Assembly: GCA_016868815.1 (NCBI GenBank) | Contig: VGFQ01000009.1 | Coordinates: 21,811 to 85,810 of the forward strand | From: Bacteroidota bacterium | GTDB taxonomy: Bacteria; Bacteroidota; Bacteroidia; Chitinophagales; Chitinophagaceae | Length of the DNA: 64,000 bases | Reading direction: 5' to 3' | Part shown: piece after piece, positions 20,579 through 29,711 of the stretch | Layout: every line of letters begins with the position of its first letter | Position numbering within the stretch: the first letter of the stretch is position 1 | Translations under genes and position numbers: made by a program | The notes under the pieces: model-generated | Told to the model about the DNA's origin: nothing | The model's input: the letters and a program-made list of their open reading frames with translations, nothing else | Database searches by the model: none

Positions 20579-20671
20579 GAATTAGTGTATTCAATGGCAA
20601 AGAAGCCATTTGATTCTATGAGGTCTTGTGGCTTTTGAAGTAGTTGTTGCGTGCACATAAAAGTATAAAAT

Positions 20672-21409
20672 TCATGGAAGTGTGCCAGCTAAGGGCCATG
20701 GGTTCTCTCCCCGTATGCTACCGACGATGCCCAGCACCTGGAAGCGCAAGAACATATCCTCGCTATACCAGCGCTCCCGCCGTGTGCGCGCAATCACATC
20801 CCGATGCTCCGGGCTTTGATAGGCGAAGGCCTTCATGTCTGACTCCGAACGCCAGATGCTGAAGGTGGCCTGACGCGTCAGAGGTACTTCCCCGATGCCC
20901 AGTGACAGGATCAGCCCGGGGGTCTCAGAGAAACGATGGGATACGGCAGGCAGCTGTGTCCAAAAGACCCAGAGCCGCTTCCATCGAATGGTGGCTCTGG
21001 TCAGTACGGCCATAGGCTGCGCGTCTGTGGGAAGGACTGTCTCTTTGGTAGTTAGGACTTTTCCATCCCAGGTGCCATGTCCGCCCTGGACTTGCAATAA
21101 GATGGTGCACACCTCACATCCCAGCCTTCGCCACCATCCATCTATGGCATTTCCATACAGGGATCTTTCGACCGTGCGGGCCTGGTCAGACAAGACAGAA
21201 GATGGGAACGGCTCTTCCCGGAAAACCATCAGGGCCCACTGTCGAAGGTCAGGAATGATGTCAAACCTGCCGTTCCTGCCCGATCCCATCAGTTTGACCA
21301 GTCGGTTGCGTTTGTCCAACCATAGTGGCAGGCGCATCCATACGACAGACAGCAGGGCAAAAGGGAAGAGCCATCGGGGATACCGGGCAACCGTGAGGGT
21401 GGCGTACAT
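20672..21409 (-). CDS. spheroidene monooxygenase (CrtA)-like protein
   Basis: GIGEVPLTRQATFSIWRSESDMKAFAYQSPEHRDVIARTRRERWYSEDMFLRFQVLG resembles the conserved C-terminal segment of CrtA-like proteins. Confidence 0.7.
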   Translation of the reverse strand: MYATLTVARYPRWLFPFALLSVVWMRLPLWLDKRNRLVKLMGSGRNGRFDIIPDLRQWALMVFREEPFPSSVLSDQARTVERSLYGNAIDGWWRRLGCEVCTILLQVQGGHGTWDGKVLTTKETVLPTDAQPMAVLTRATIRWKRLWVFWTQLPAVSHRFSETPGLILSLGIGEVPLTRQATFSIWRSESDMKAFAYQSPEHRDVIARTRRERWYSEDMFLRFQVLGIVGSIRGENPWPLAGTLP

Positions 21410-21418
21410 ACTCGGGGT

Positions 21419-22330
21419 CTAATTTCTACCCATCCGCATCATCATCATGCCGCGCTCGTTTTGCATCTCAGACATCGGTTTGATGTCAAAGCCCTTTGGG
21501 ATCTCGAAGGTTTTCGGGTCGATGCTTGCATCTAGCTGCACCTTGGTCACCATCGTATGGGTTTTGAAGCCATTCCCCCGCTCCACCTGGAATTCCATGG
21601 GAAAACCCGGCAACTCGTTCAGACCTGGGATGCCGATCAAGGACATCATCCCACTACGACCGCCACCGCCAAAGCCGCTCTCCCCGCCGGGGAAGCCCAA
21701 GCCCTCAGGCATTTTGAAGTCCGGAGAATACCAGATGATGCTCTCATTTGGCTGCCCACGCTGCCCTCGGGTCCGTATGATGGCTTTGCGGCATGTCAGT
21801 CCCGCAATCTTCTTGGTTTCCTCTGTGTATTCTATCTCTGGCCGGGCAGGTGCACCAAAGCTGAAGCCAGCCCGCTGCAGGCTATCTCTCCGGGCATCCC
21901 TGCCCTCATTCCTCCGGGCATTGCGCATAGAATCCATCCGGGCCCGCATGACCTGCTCATCTTCGGGCGTGGAAAAAAATCCCGTCTTTCGCCCCATGGT
22001 TTCTGTAAGATTTGTCGTTCGTCCAGACGTTTTGTCGGTGATCACGATGTTATTGCCGAAGTCTGTATTGCTCTCCATCTTACTCCTCATTCCACTGACA
22101 TACAGCGTACTACTGGCCTCCATGCCACCACCCATCATCATCTGTCCGCCACCTTCCGGGCCGTTGGTATTATTGCCGAAATTCTCTGGAAATGTCACTT
22201 CCGTCTTGAAGCGAATGATGGCCTTTTCCACCATCCGGGGCTGGGCGATCGCTGTAGAGGTGCTCAGGCTGAGCAGAGAGATCATAACAGTTCTCATAAG
22301 AAAAGGCTTGCTGTGTGAAATGTTGTGCAT
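21419..22330 (-). CDS. GLPGLI-like secreted protein
   Basis: Signal peptide; KKIAGLTCRKAIIRTRG...IWYSPDF...IPGLNELPGFPMEFQVERG pattern typical of GLPGLI-type proteins. Confidence 0.6.
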   Translation of the reverse strand: MHNISHSKPFLMRTVMISLLSLSTSTAIAQPRMVEKAIIRFKTEVTFPENFGNNTNGPEGGGQMMMGGGMEASSTLYVSGMRSKMESNTDFGNNIVITDKTSGRTTNLTETMGRKTGFFSTPEDEQVMRARMDSMRNARRNEGRDARRDSLQRAGFSFGAPARPEIEYTEETKKIAGLTCRKAIIRTRGQRGQPNESIIWYSPDFKMPEGLGFPGGESGFGGGGRSGMMSLIGIPGLNELPGFPMEFQVERGNGFKTHTMVTKVQLDASIDPKTFEIPKGFDIKPMSEMQNERGMMMMRMGRN

Positions 22331-22445
22331 CCTAAAAGACTTTACAGTGGCAAGTTACTTCAAAAAAAACCGATGGATCCTGCGTCATATATGTTAAGGT
22401 GAGAAATTCCCGGATGGTCGGCTGATTCCCCATACTTTTGAAACT

Positions 22446-23246
22446 ATGGGTAAGCTTACAGGGAAAGTGGTATGGATTACTGGCGCATCTTCTGGCATCG
22501 GCGAGGCCCTGGCGCATGCCTGCTGGGAGGAGGGGGCCCATCTGATCTTGTCGTCCCGAAGGCAAGCCGCTTTGCTGCGCGTCCAAACAGTCTTGCCGGC
22601 AGCCAATGACAGGCAGGCAATGATCTTACCCATGGACATGAGCCGGGTGGACGACCTGCCCACTGCGGTCGACCAAGCTCTGGCACATTTCGGGAGGGTT
22701 GACATCCTGGTGAATAATGCGGGCATTAGCCAGCGCTCCATGGCTGCTGAGACACCCCTCGACATAGACCGGCGCATCATGGAAGTCAACTTTTTTGGCC
22801 CAGTGGCCCTCACCAAGGCCATCTTGCCTACTATGGTGGCAGCCGGCGGAGGCAGGATAGTTGTTGTAAGCAGCATTTCCGGTAAGTTCGGATACCACCT
22901 TCGCTCAGCCTATGCCGCCTCCAAGCACGCCTTACATGGTTTTTTCGAGTCCCTCCGCCTAGAGATGTACGACCGAGGCCTCCGCGTCACCCTGGTATGC
23001 CCTGGCCGTATCCGTACTGATATTTCCCTCCATGCCCTGACAGCAGATGGGACGGAGCATCAACAGATGGATCAGGGACAGTTGCAGGGACGCAGCGCGC
23101 ATGAATGTGCCGCCAGGATCCTCAAAGCCATCTTTCGTGACGAAGAAGAAGTCTATTTCGGAGGAAAAGAAGTGTATGCCGTCTGGATCAAACGTTTTTT
23201 ACCCTCCCTTTTTTCCCGTATTATGCGCAAGCGTAGTTCGGATTGA
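22446..23246 (+). CDS. SDR family oxidoreductase
   Basis: GKVVWITGASSGIGEALAHACWEEGAHLILSSRR; NNAGIS; YAASKHALHGFFESLR. Confidence 0.93.
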   Translation: MGKLTGKVVWITGASSGIGEALAHACWEEGAHLILSSRRQAALLRVQTVLPAANDRQAMILPMDMSRVDDLPTAVDQALAHFGRVDILVNNAGISQRSMAAETPLDIDRRIMEVNFFGPVALTKAILPTMVAAGGGRIVVVSSISGKFGYHLRSAYAASKHALHGFFESLRLEMYDRGLRVTLVCPGRIRTDISLHALTADGTEHQQMDQGQLQGRSAHECAARILKAIFRDEEEVYFGGKEVYAVWIKRFLPSLFSRIMRKRSSD

Positions 23247-23294
23247 TCATTGGCTTTCCGTACGCGCAACCTTCAAAGTACATTCCACCAAGAC

Positions 23295-24356
23295 ATGAAC
23301 TCCACAGCTACCATCGCCGGCATTCAGCAGATAGGCATCGGCGTGCTTGACGTGAAACAGGCCTTCGCCTGGTATCGAAAATATTTTGGGATCGACATCC
23401 CTGTCTTCGACGAGGCGGCTGAAGCACCCTACATGACGCGGTATACAGGTGGGAAGGTCCATAGCCGACATGCCATCCTGGCGATCAATATGCGCGGCGG
23501 CGGAGGCTTCGAGATATGGCAGTACACGAGCCGAGAACCCAGCCCTTGCACATTCGAACTGATGCCCGGCGACCTCGGCATCTTTGCCGCCGTCATCAAA
23601 TCCTCCGACGTACGTGCCAGCTTTGACAGCTTTCTATCGCTCGGGACCGGCCTCGCGTCCCCCATCGTACGAGACCCCGCCGGAAGGGATGTCTTCCTGG
23701 TGCGGGACCCTTGGGGCAACCTGTTTCGCCTCGTGCCATCGGCCGACTGGTTTGCCGAAGGTCCCTCTTACACCGGTGGTGTGACCGGCAGCGTCATCGG
23801 AGTGTCAGACATGAATGCCTCCCTCAAGTTCTATCGTGAAATTCTTGGATACGATGATATTATATACCAGGTAGAAGGTCAATTCCCAGACCTAAGCCAT
23901 CTTCCGGGCGGAGACTGCGTGTGCCGTCGCACCCTTCTGACACACCGGCAACCACGCGTGGGTGCCTTCTCCTCTCTGCTGGGGAATACCGAGATAGAAC
24001 TTATACAGGTGCTCGACAGAACACCCAGAAAGGTCTATCACGACCGTTACTGGGGTGATTGTGGCTTCATACACCTTTGTTTCGACATCAACGGACAAGA
24101 CGCGATGCGTGAAAAATGTGCCTCCATGGGCTACCCATATACCACCGACAGCCGTTCAAGCTTCAATATGGGAGATGCCGCCGGGCATTTTAGCTACATT
24201 GAAGACCCCGATGGCACCTTGATTGAGTTTGTTGAAACACATAAGATCCCCATCATCAAAAAACTCGGGTGGTATCTCGACTTGCGCCGTCGTGATAGGT
24301 CAAGGCCCTTGCCCCGCTGGATACTCAAGACTCTTTCCTTCAGCCGGGTCAGATAG
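23295..24356 (+). CDS. two-domain VOC (glyoxalase/dioxygenase) family protein
   Basis: Two VOC modules: IGIGVLDVKQAFAWYRKYFGID and GVSDMNASLKFYREILGYDD; FSYIEDPDGTLIEFVE. Confidence 0.85.
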   Translation: MNSTATIAGIQQIGIGVLDVKQAFAWYRKYFGIDIPVFDEAAEAPYMTRYTGGKVHSRHAILAINMRGGGGFEIWQYTSREPSPCTFELMPGDLGIFAAVIKSSDVRASFDSFLSLGTGLASPIVRDPAGRDVFLVRDPWGNLFRLVPSADWFAEGPSYTGGVTGSVIGVSDMNASLKFYREILGYDDIIYQVEGQFPDLSHLPGGDCVCRRTLLTHRQPRVGAFSSLLGNTEIELIQVLDRTPRKVYHDRYWGDCGFIHLCFDINGQDAMREKCASMGYPYTTDSRSSFNMGDAAGHFSYIEDPDGTLIEFVETHKIPIIKKLGWYLDLRRRDRSRPLPRWILKTLSFSRVR

Positions 24357-24889
24357 TCTCTATTGGATCCGATGTTTTTCATTCGGCTCAACCTTTTGCA
24401 TCTTCATCTAAGCGACGATGAAGGCAAGCGGGTCCAAATATTTGCCTATCCCCGCCTCACATCTATAAGGTGCTCATTAAAGATGATAATTTCTTTTTGC
24501 ACATCCGGATGCGCATTCCCCTATCTACACAGGGCCACTGCGATTTCCAAAAGAGGCCAGTATGTTGAAATTAATCAGTTCCCGCGACGGAAAACTGATA
24601 GGTCGCCAGATGGATATCCCAACCGCAGAATTGAGGCGACGGGCAGGGATGCTAGTCCTATTGCGCGAACGTATCTTCTCCAGAGAAAACCTGATTCGTC
24701 TGGCCTGGATGCAGATATGTTTGTTGTTGATCGGACTTACATGGATTTGCTGGACGAGGTTTTCAAGGCCACGAAAACACAAACATCCGTTGGTTTAATT
24801 TGATGACTGCCATCTGCCATTCACTACTCATGGTTTTTAAAGTTCCTAAGCCACTCCCGCCGATCCAGTTGCCATCTAATTGGAATTGT

Positions 24890-24897
24890 TATATTTG
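24890..24897 (+). promoter_or_regulatory. Bacteroidota-type promoter, -7 box TATATTTG upstream of the efflux operon
   Basis: TATATTTG 5 nt before the ATG at 24903; TTG at 24869-24871 with an 18-nt spacer as -33 candidate. Confidence 0.55.
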
Positions 24898-24902
24898 GTA
24901 AC

Positions 24903-25280
24903 ATGAGACGTTGGATATCCCTACTTCTTTGCCTTCAAATCCTGTCCAATGGGCAAGTGCTCTCCGAAGTGGTGAAAATGGCCAACCTCCTGGATCACTT
25001 CATCATGCACAAGGATAAGGGAGAAGTGTCTGATTGGGCTGGCTTCCTCCGCATGCATTACTTCGATCCGGAACATCGCCGTTCAGACCCGGGCCACCAT
25101 GAGCGCCTGCCGCTGCAACAGGCGACGCCCCATGCCATGCCACTCTTTATCACCGCCGATGAATATCCGCTTCTCGCAAGCATTGATCCCCCGACTTCTT
25201 TGTCCCCAGTGGCAATCATGCCCGCCCATCATCCCGTGGCGGCCAGCTACGACATCTTTCAGCCGCCCCGGACTGTCTGA
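24903..25280 (+). CDS. small His/Met-containing secreted protein at the head of a CusA/CusB-type efflux operon
   Basis: Signal-like N-terminus MRRWISLLLCLQILSNGQVLS; His-rich (HFIMHKDK, MHYFDPEHRR, GHHERL); co-oriented with cusA, 61-nt gap. Confidence 0.65.
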   Translation: MRRWISLLLCLQILSNGQVLSEVVKMANLLDHFIMHKDKGEVSDWAGFLRMHYFDPEHRRSDPGHHERLPLQQATPHAMPLFITADEYPLLASIDPPTSLSPVAIMPAHHPVAASYDIFQPPRTV

Positions 25281-25341
25281 ACACATGGTCAGACAGATAT
25301 ATTTTTTCTTTCTCTCTTCCTGAACGTCAAGACATCTGGAT

Positions 25342-28300
25342 ATGCTGAACCGTATCATTCGTTTCTCCATTCGGAACAAATTGATCGTGGCCCTTTTCAT
25401 CCTGGCCTGGATCTCATGGGGTGCGTTTGAATTCACGCGCCTCCCGATGGATGCCTTGCCAGACATCACCTCCAACCAGGTACAGGCCATCACGGTTACG
25501 CCTACACTGGCATCGCCGGAGGTAGAGCAGTTGATAACTTTCCCCATCGAACAGGCATGTTCGAACATCCCGGGTATCACAGAAATCCGTTCCATCTCCC
25601 GCTTTGGCCTGTCTGTCGTCACCATCGTCTTCCGCGATGAGACGGACATCTACTGGGCCCGTCAGCAAGTAGGGGAGCGGCTGGCGCAAATCCGCCAAGA
25701 GATACCCCCTGAGGCTGGCTCCCCAGCGCTAGCGCCTGCTACTACCGGACTTGGCGAGGTATACCAATACATCCTCCGCCCTGCTGCCGGCTATGAAGGA
25801 AAGTATACCATCGAAGACCTCCGCACCATACAAGACTGGATCGTTCGACGGCAACTCCTGGGTACCCCGGGCGTAGCCGACGTCAGCAGCTTTGGAGGAA
25901 AGCTGCGGCAATATGAAGTGGCCCTCCGCCCGGAACGGTTGCAAAGCCTAGGCATCTCCATGTCCGATGTGTACAGGGCTCTGGAACAAAACAACCAGAA
26001 TGCCGGCGGCTCCTACATCGAGCAGGGACCCTCCCTGCTCTACATCCGTGCCGAAGGTCAAGCCCGCAACATGGAGGACATTCGCCGCATCCCTGTGCGC
26101 CAGACTGCCTCCGGCATTCCTATCTTCATCCGAGACATTGCTGAAGTCCGCATCGGGCATGCCGTCCGCTATGGTGCCTTGACGTATGAAGACAAGGGAG
26201 AAGTCGCCGGCGCCGTCGTGCTCATGCTCAAAGGGGAGAATGCCGTACAGGTCATCGCCGGCATCCAGGCCCGGATAGAGCGCATCCGCCAGACACTTCC
26301 GGAAGGTGTAGAGCTTGTCACGTTTCTGGACAGGACGAAGATGGTCGGCAGGGCTGTCTCCACGGTTTCCCAAAACCTGCTGGAAGGAGCGCTCATCGTT
26401 GTGTTCGTCCTTGTCTTCTTTCTGGGCAACCTCCGTGCCGGCCTCCTCGTCGCTTCCGTTATTCCCCTGTCCATGCTATTTTCCATCACCCTGATGAATC
26501 TCACGGGCGTATCTGGTAACCTCATGAGTCTGGGCGCGATCGATTTTGGCCTGATCGTCGACGGCGCAGTCATCATCGTAGAAGCTATCCTGCATCGCCT
26601 CCACCTCGAAAAGATGAAGGGGGGTATCCGCCAACCAACCGATACGATGGATGCCATCGTCTCCTCTACCAGCTCGCGGATGATGAATGCGGCCGTCTTT
26701 GGACAAATCATCATCCTCGTCGTCTATCTACCCATCCTCAGCCTTTCCGGGATAGAAGGGAAGATGTTCCGGCCTATGGCCCAGACCGTTGCCTTCGCCC
26801 TCTTAGGTGCCTTGATCCTCTCGCTCACCTATGTGCCGATGATGTCTTCTTGGCTGCTCTCGCATTCGGCCGGTCATTCGCTGAAGTTTTCCGAGCGTTT
26901 TATGCAGTGGTTGGGTCATGCATATGCCAAGACCCTGGCAGCCACCCTTCGTCGGCCAAAGTTCCTGCTGGGGGTTAGCCTCTTCACCCTCTGCCTGTCT
27001 TTCGGACTCGCCACTCGGCTGGGAGGAGAGTTCATACCCGAACTGGAGGAGGGCGACTTCGCCATCGATGCTCGGATAATCACTGGCAGTTCCCTCTCAG
27101 AGTCGGTAAGGGTGGCGACAGCGGCCGCCACCATCCTGCGGGGCTTCCCAGAAGTCGAGCGCATCGTGACACGCATCGGAGCCAGCGAGATCCCCACAGA
27201 TCCGATGCCCATTGAAATGACCGATATTATTGTCAGCCTGCGCGACAAGAAAACGTGGACTACTTCGGAGACCTACGATGCCTTGGCTGACACGATGAGC
27301 CGGGCCCTCCATGCCATCCCGGGCCTGACCGCCGGCTTTCAATACCCTGTGCAGATGCGCTTTAATGAACTCACCGCAGGCGCCCGGCAAGATGTCGTTT
27401 GCAAAATCTTTGGAGAAGACCTTGACACGCTCGCCTCCCTGGCACAAATGCTTGCTGCTTCCGCCCTGAAGTTAGAGGGCGTCCGGGACCTGTACGTAGA
27501 AGCGGTGACAGGCCTACCACAGGTCGTCATTCGCTACCGCAGGGATCAGATGTCCATGTTCGGGGTCTCCATCAAAGAAGTCAACCGCACCGTTCGAGCC
27601 GCCTTTGCCGGGGAGACGGTCGGGAAAATCTACGAGAACGAGCGACGCTACGACCTTGTTGTCCGACTCGATGCCTCCGCCCGGAAAGGTATTGAAGACA
27701 TCCGCCGAATGCTGGTAACCACCATCTCCGGCCGACAGGTAGCCCTCTATCAGCTTGCAGACATTTTCACGGAAGAAGGTCCGAATCAGATCCAGCGGGA
27801 AGATGCCAAACGACGCATCATCGTGGCTTTCAATACCCGCGGGCGAGATGTACAAAGCATCGTAGAAGACCTGCAAAGACGAGTAGCAGTAGATGTCAAA
27901 CTCCCTGCAGGCTACTACGTTCAATACGGGGGGCAGTTTGAAAACCTCATGGAAGCACGGCAGCGGCTGGTGATCGCTGTGCCCGTGGCATTGCTGCTCA
28001 TCTTCGTCATGCTCTACTTTGCCTTCCATTCCATACAGTATGGGCTGCTCATCTTTTCCGCCATCCCACTGTCAGCCATCGGTGGTATCCTCTCGCTTTG
28101 GCTGCGCGACATGCCCTTTAGCATCTCCGCTGGCGTGGGCTTTATAGCCCTGTTTGGTGTGGCGGTAATCAATGGTATCGTCTTGCTGTCAGAGTTCAAG
28201 AGACTTATGATGGAAGTTGGGCTGTCTGCTGAGGAAGCCGTCGCAGAAGGTACCCAGAACAGACTTCGTCCGGTTCTCATGACAGCAGCGGTGGCCTCCC

Positions 28301-29706
28301 TCGGCTTTCTCCCCATGGCCCTCAGTCAAAGTGCCGGGACTGAAGTGCAACGTCCACTCGCCACCGTCGTCATAGGAGGCTTGGTCACCGCAACCCTTTT
28401 GACACTCTTCGTCTTGCCCGCACTCTTTTTGTACGTGCAACGTCGGTCTGCTGGCTTCCGCGGCCCTCTCGCCACCGCCAGTCTCCTCGCCCTATGCCTA
28501 AGCCCGGGACTGGCCGCACAGCCATTACAAGGTATACAGTCCTCTACCACTGAACTGCTGCAGATCGCGGAAAGGAGAAGTCTGTCGGTCGCCAACACCC
28601 GCAGCATGGATGCGTATTGGCAGGCACTTGCTTCCAAAGTGTTCGATCCGCCCCGCACGCAGCTAGGCCTCGAGTATGGTAACCTCAACAGCTTCAACTT
28701 GGATACCCGATTCTTTACCAGTCAATCCTTCCAGCCACCGGTTGTCTATGCCCGAAACCGCGACTACTTTCAGGCAGGCCTGCTCTCCAACCAGGCCCTC
28801 ACCCGGCTGCGATTGCGGGATGTGAGATATCAAGTGAGGAGCCTCTGTGCCGCGTTAGCAAGCCTGCAGGAACGGGATCTCTTGCTGCGACGGCTGGATA
28901 CTGTCTACAATCGTTCCGCCCGGGCGGCAGCCCTCCGGTTGCAGACGGGCGAGACAGGTCGCTTGGCAAAGGCATCCGCTGAGGCATATGCAGGACATGT
29001 AAGACTGCAACGGCGACAGCTGCTAGAAGACTTGGTCCAGTTGCAGCAAAGGCTGGCTACCGTGCTGGATACCGCCGTTGCCTGGCTGCCATTGCCGGAA
29101 GAGCCTTTACCTGAAACGAAAGCTACATCTCCCGCCCTCCAGATCACGTCTCATCCACAGCTCGACCTTCTGCAGTCGCAGCAAGATGTCAAAAAGGCAC
29201 AAACGGAGATCGAAAAGAACAAGCTGGCCCCGGAATTCAACCTGGGATATAGCAATCTTTCCATCATCGGTTGGCAGTCGCCCGACGGATTGACACAGAA
29301 ATTCTACGGCGCAACCGACCGATTCGGACAGATTCAATTCTCCATGGGCCTGCCCATCTTCACAGGTGCAGCCCGCGCTCGAATCCGGGCAGGCAACGTC
29401 GAGGCAGCCATCGCCGCACAAGAAAGAGAGCGGACACGGAAAGACCTGTCTGGCCGCCTCGCAGAAGCCATGGCCAATCTGCGCAAGCATTCCGCCTCAC
29501 TGGAATGGTTTCAGCAGACGGGACTTGAAGAGGCGCAAGTGTTGGAATCAGACGCAGCTGCTGGCCTAGCCGTCGGGAGCCTCTCGTATGCCGAATGGGC
29601 TGTCCTGATGGACCAGGCCGTCCGCATCCGACTTGAATGGCTGCAGGCAAGGGATGAAGTCCGAAAGGCGAATGCTGAGATCGAATACATCACCGGAAAA
29701 GACTGA
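25342..29706 (+). CDS. cusA: CusA/CzcA heavy-metal RND transporter fused to a C-terminal TolC-like outer-membrane efflux domain
   Basis: RND: MLNRIIRFSIRNKLIVALFILAWISWGAFEFTRLPMDALPDITSNQVQAITVTPTLASPEVEQLITFPIE...; from about residue 1060 TolC-like coiled-coil sequence to residue 1454. Confidence 0.92.
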   Translation: MLNRIIRFSIRNKLIVALFILAWISWGAFEFTRLPMDALPDITSNQVQAITVTPTLASPEVEQLITFPIEQACSNIPGITEIRSISRFGLSVVTIVFRDETDIYWARQQVGERLAQIRQEIPPEAGSPALAPATTGLGEVYQYILRPAAGYEGKYTIEDLRTIQDWIVRRQLLGTPGVADVSSFGGKLRQYEVALRPERLQSLGISMSDVYRALEQNNQNAGGSYIEQGPSLLYIRAEGQARNMEDIRRIPVRQTASGIPIFIRDIAEVRIGHAVRYGALTYEDKGEVAGAVVLMLKGENAVQVIAGIQARIERIRQTLPEGVELVTFLDRTKMVGRAVSTVSQNLLEGALIVVFVLVFFLGNLRAGLLVASVIPLSMLFSITLMNLTGVSGNLMSLGAIDFGLIVDGAVIIVEAILHRLHLEKMKGGIRQPTDTMDAIVSSTSSRMMNAAVFGQIIILVVYLPILSLSGIEGKMFRPMAQTVAFALLGALILSLTYVPMMSSWLLSHSAGHSLKFSERFMQWLGHAYAKTLAATLRRPKFLLGVSLFTLCLSFGLATRLGGEFIPELEEGDFAIDARIITGSSLSESVRVATAAATILRGFPEVERIVTRIGASEIPTDPMPIEMTDIIVSLRDKKTWTTSETYDALADTMSRALHAIPGLTAGFQYPVQMRFNELTAGARQDVVCKIFGEDLDTLASLAQMLAASALKLEGVRDLYVEAVTGLPQVVIRYRRDQMSMFGVSIKEVNRTVRAAFAGETVGKIYENERRYDLVVRLDASARKGIEDIRRMLVTTISGRQVALYQLADIFTEEGPNQIQREDAKRRIIVAFNTRGRDVQSIVEDLQRRVAVDVKLPAGYYVQYGGQFENLMEARQRLVIAVPVALLLIFVMLYFAFHSIQYGLLIFSAIPLSAIGGILSLWLRDMPFSISAGVGFIALFGVAVINGIVLLSEFKRLMMEVGLSAEEAVAEGTQNRLRPVLMTAAVASLGFLPMALSQSAGTEVQRPLATVVIGGLVTATLLTLFVLPALFLYVQRRSAGFRGPLATASLLALCLSPGLAAQPLQGIQSSTTELLQIAERRSLSVANTRSMDAYWQALASKVFDPPRTQLGLEYGNLNSFNLDTRFFTSQSFQPPVVYARNRDYFQAGLLSNQALTRLRLRDVRYQVRSLCAALASLQERDLLLRRLDTVYNRSARAAALRLQTGETGRLAKASAEAYAGHVRLQRRQLLEDLVQLQQRLATVLDTAVAWLPLPEEPLPETKATSPALQITSHPQLDLLQSQQDVKKAQTEIEKNKLAPEFNLGYSNLSIIGWQSPDGLTQKFYGATDRFGQIQFSMGLPIFTGAARARIRAGNVEAAIAAQERERTRKDLSGRLAEAMANLRKHSASLEWFQQTGLEEAQVLESDAAAGLAVGSLSYAEWAVLMDQAVRIRLEWLQARDEVRKANAEIEYITGKD

Positions 29707-29711
29707 CACGC

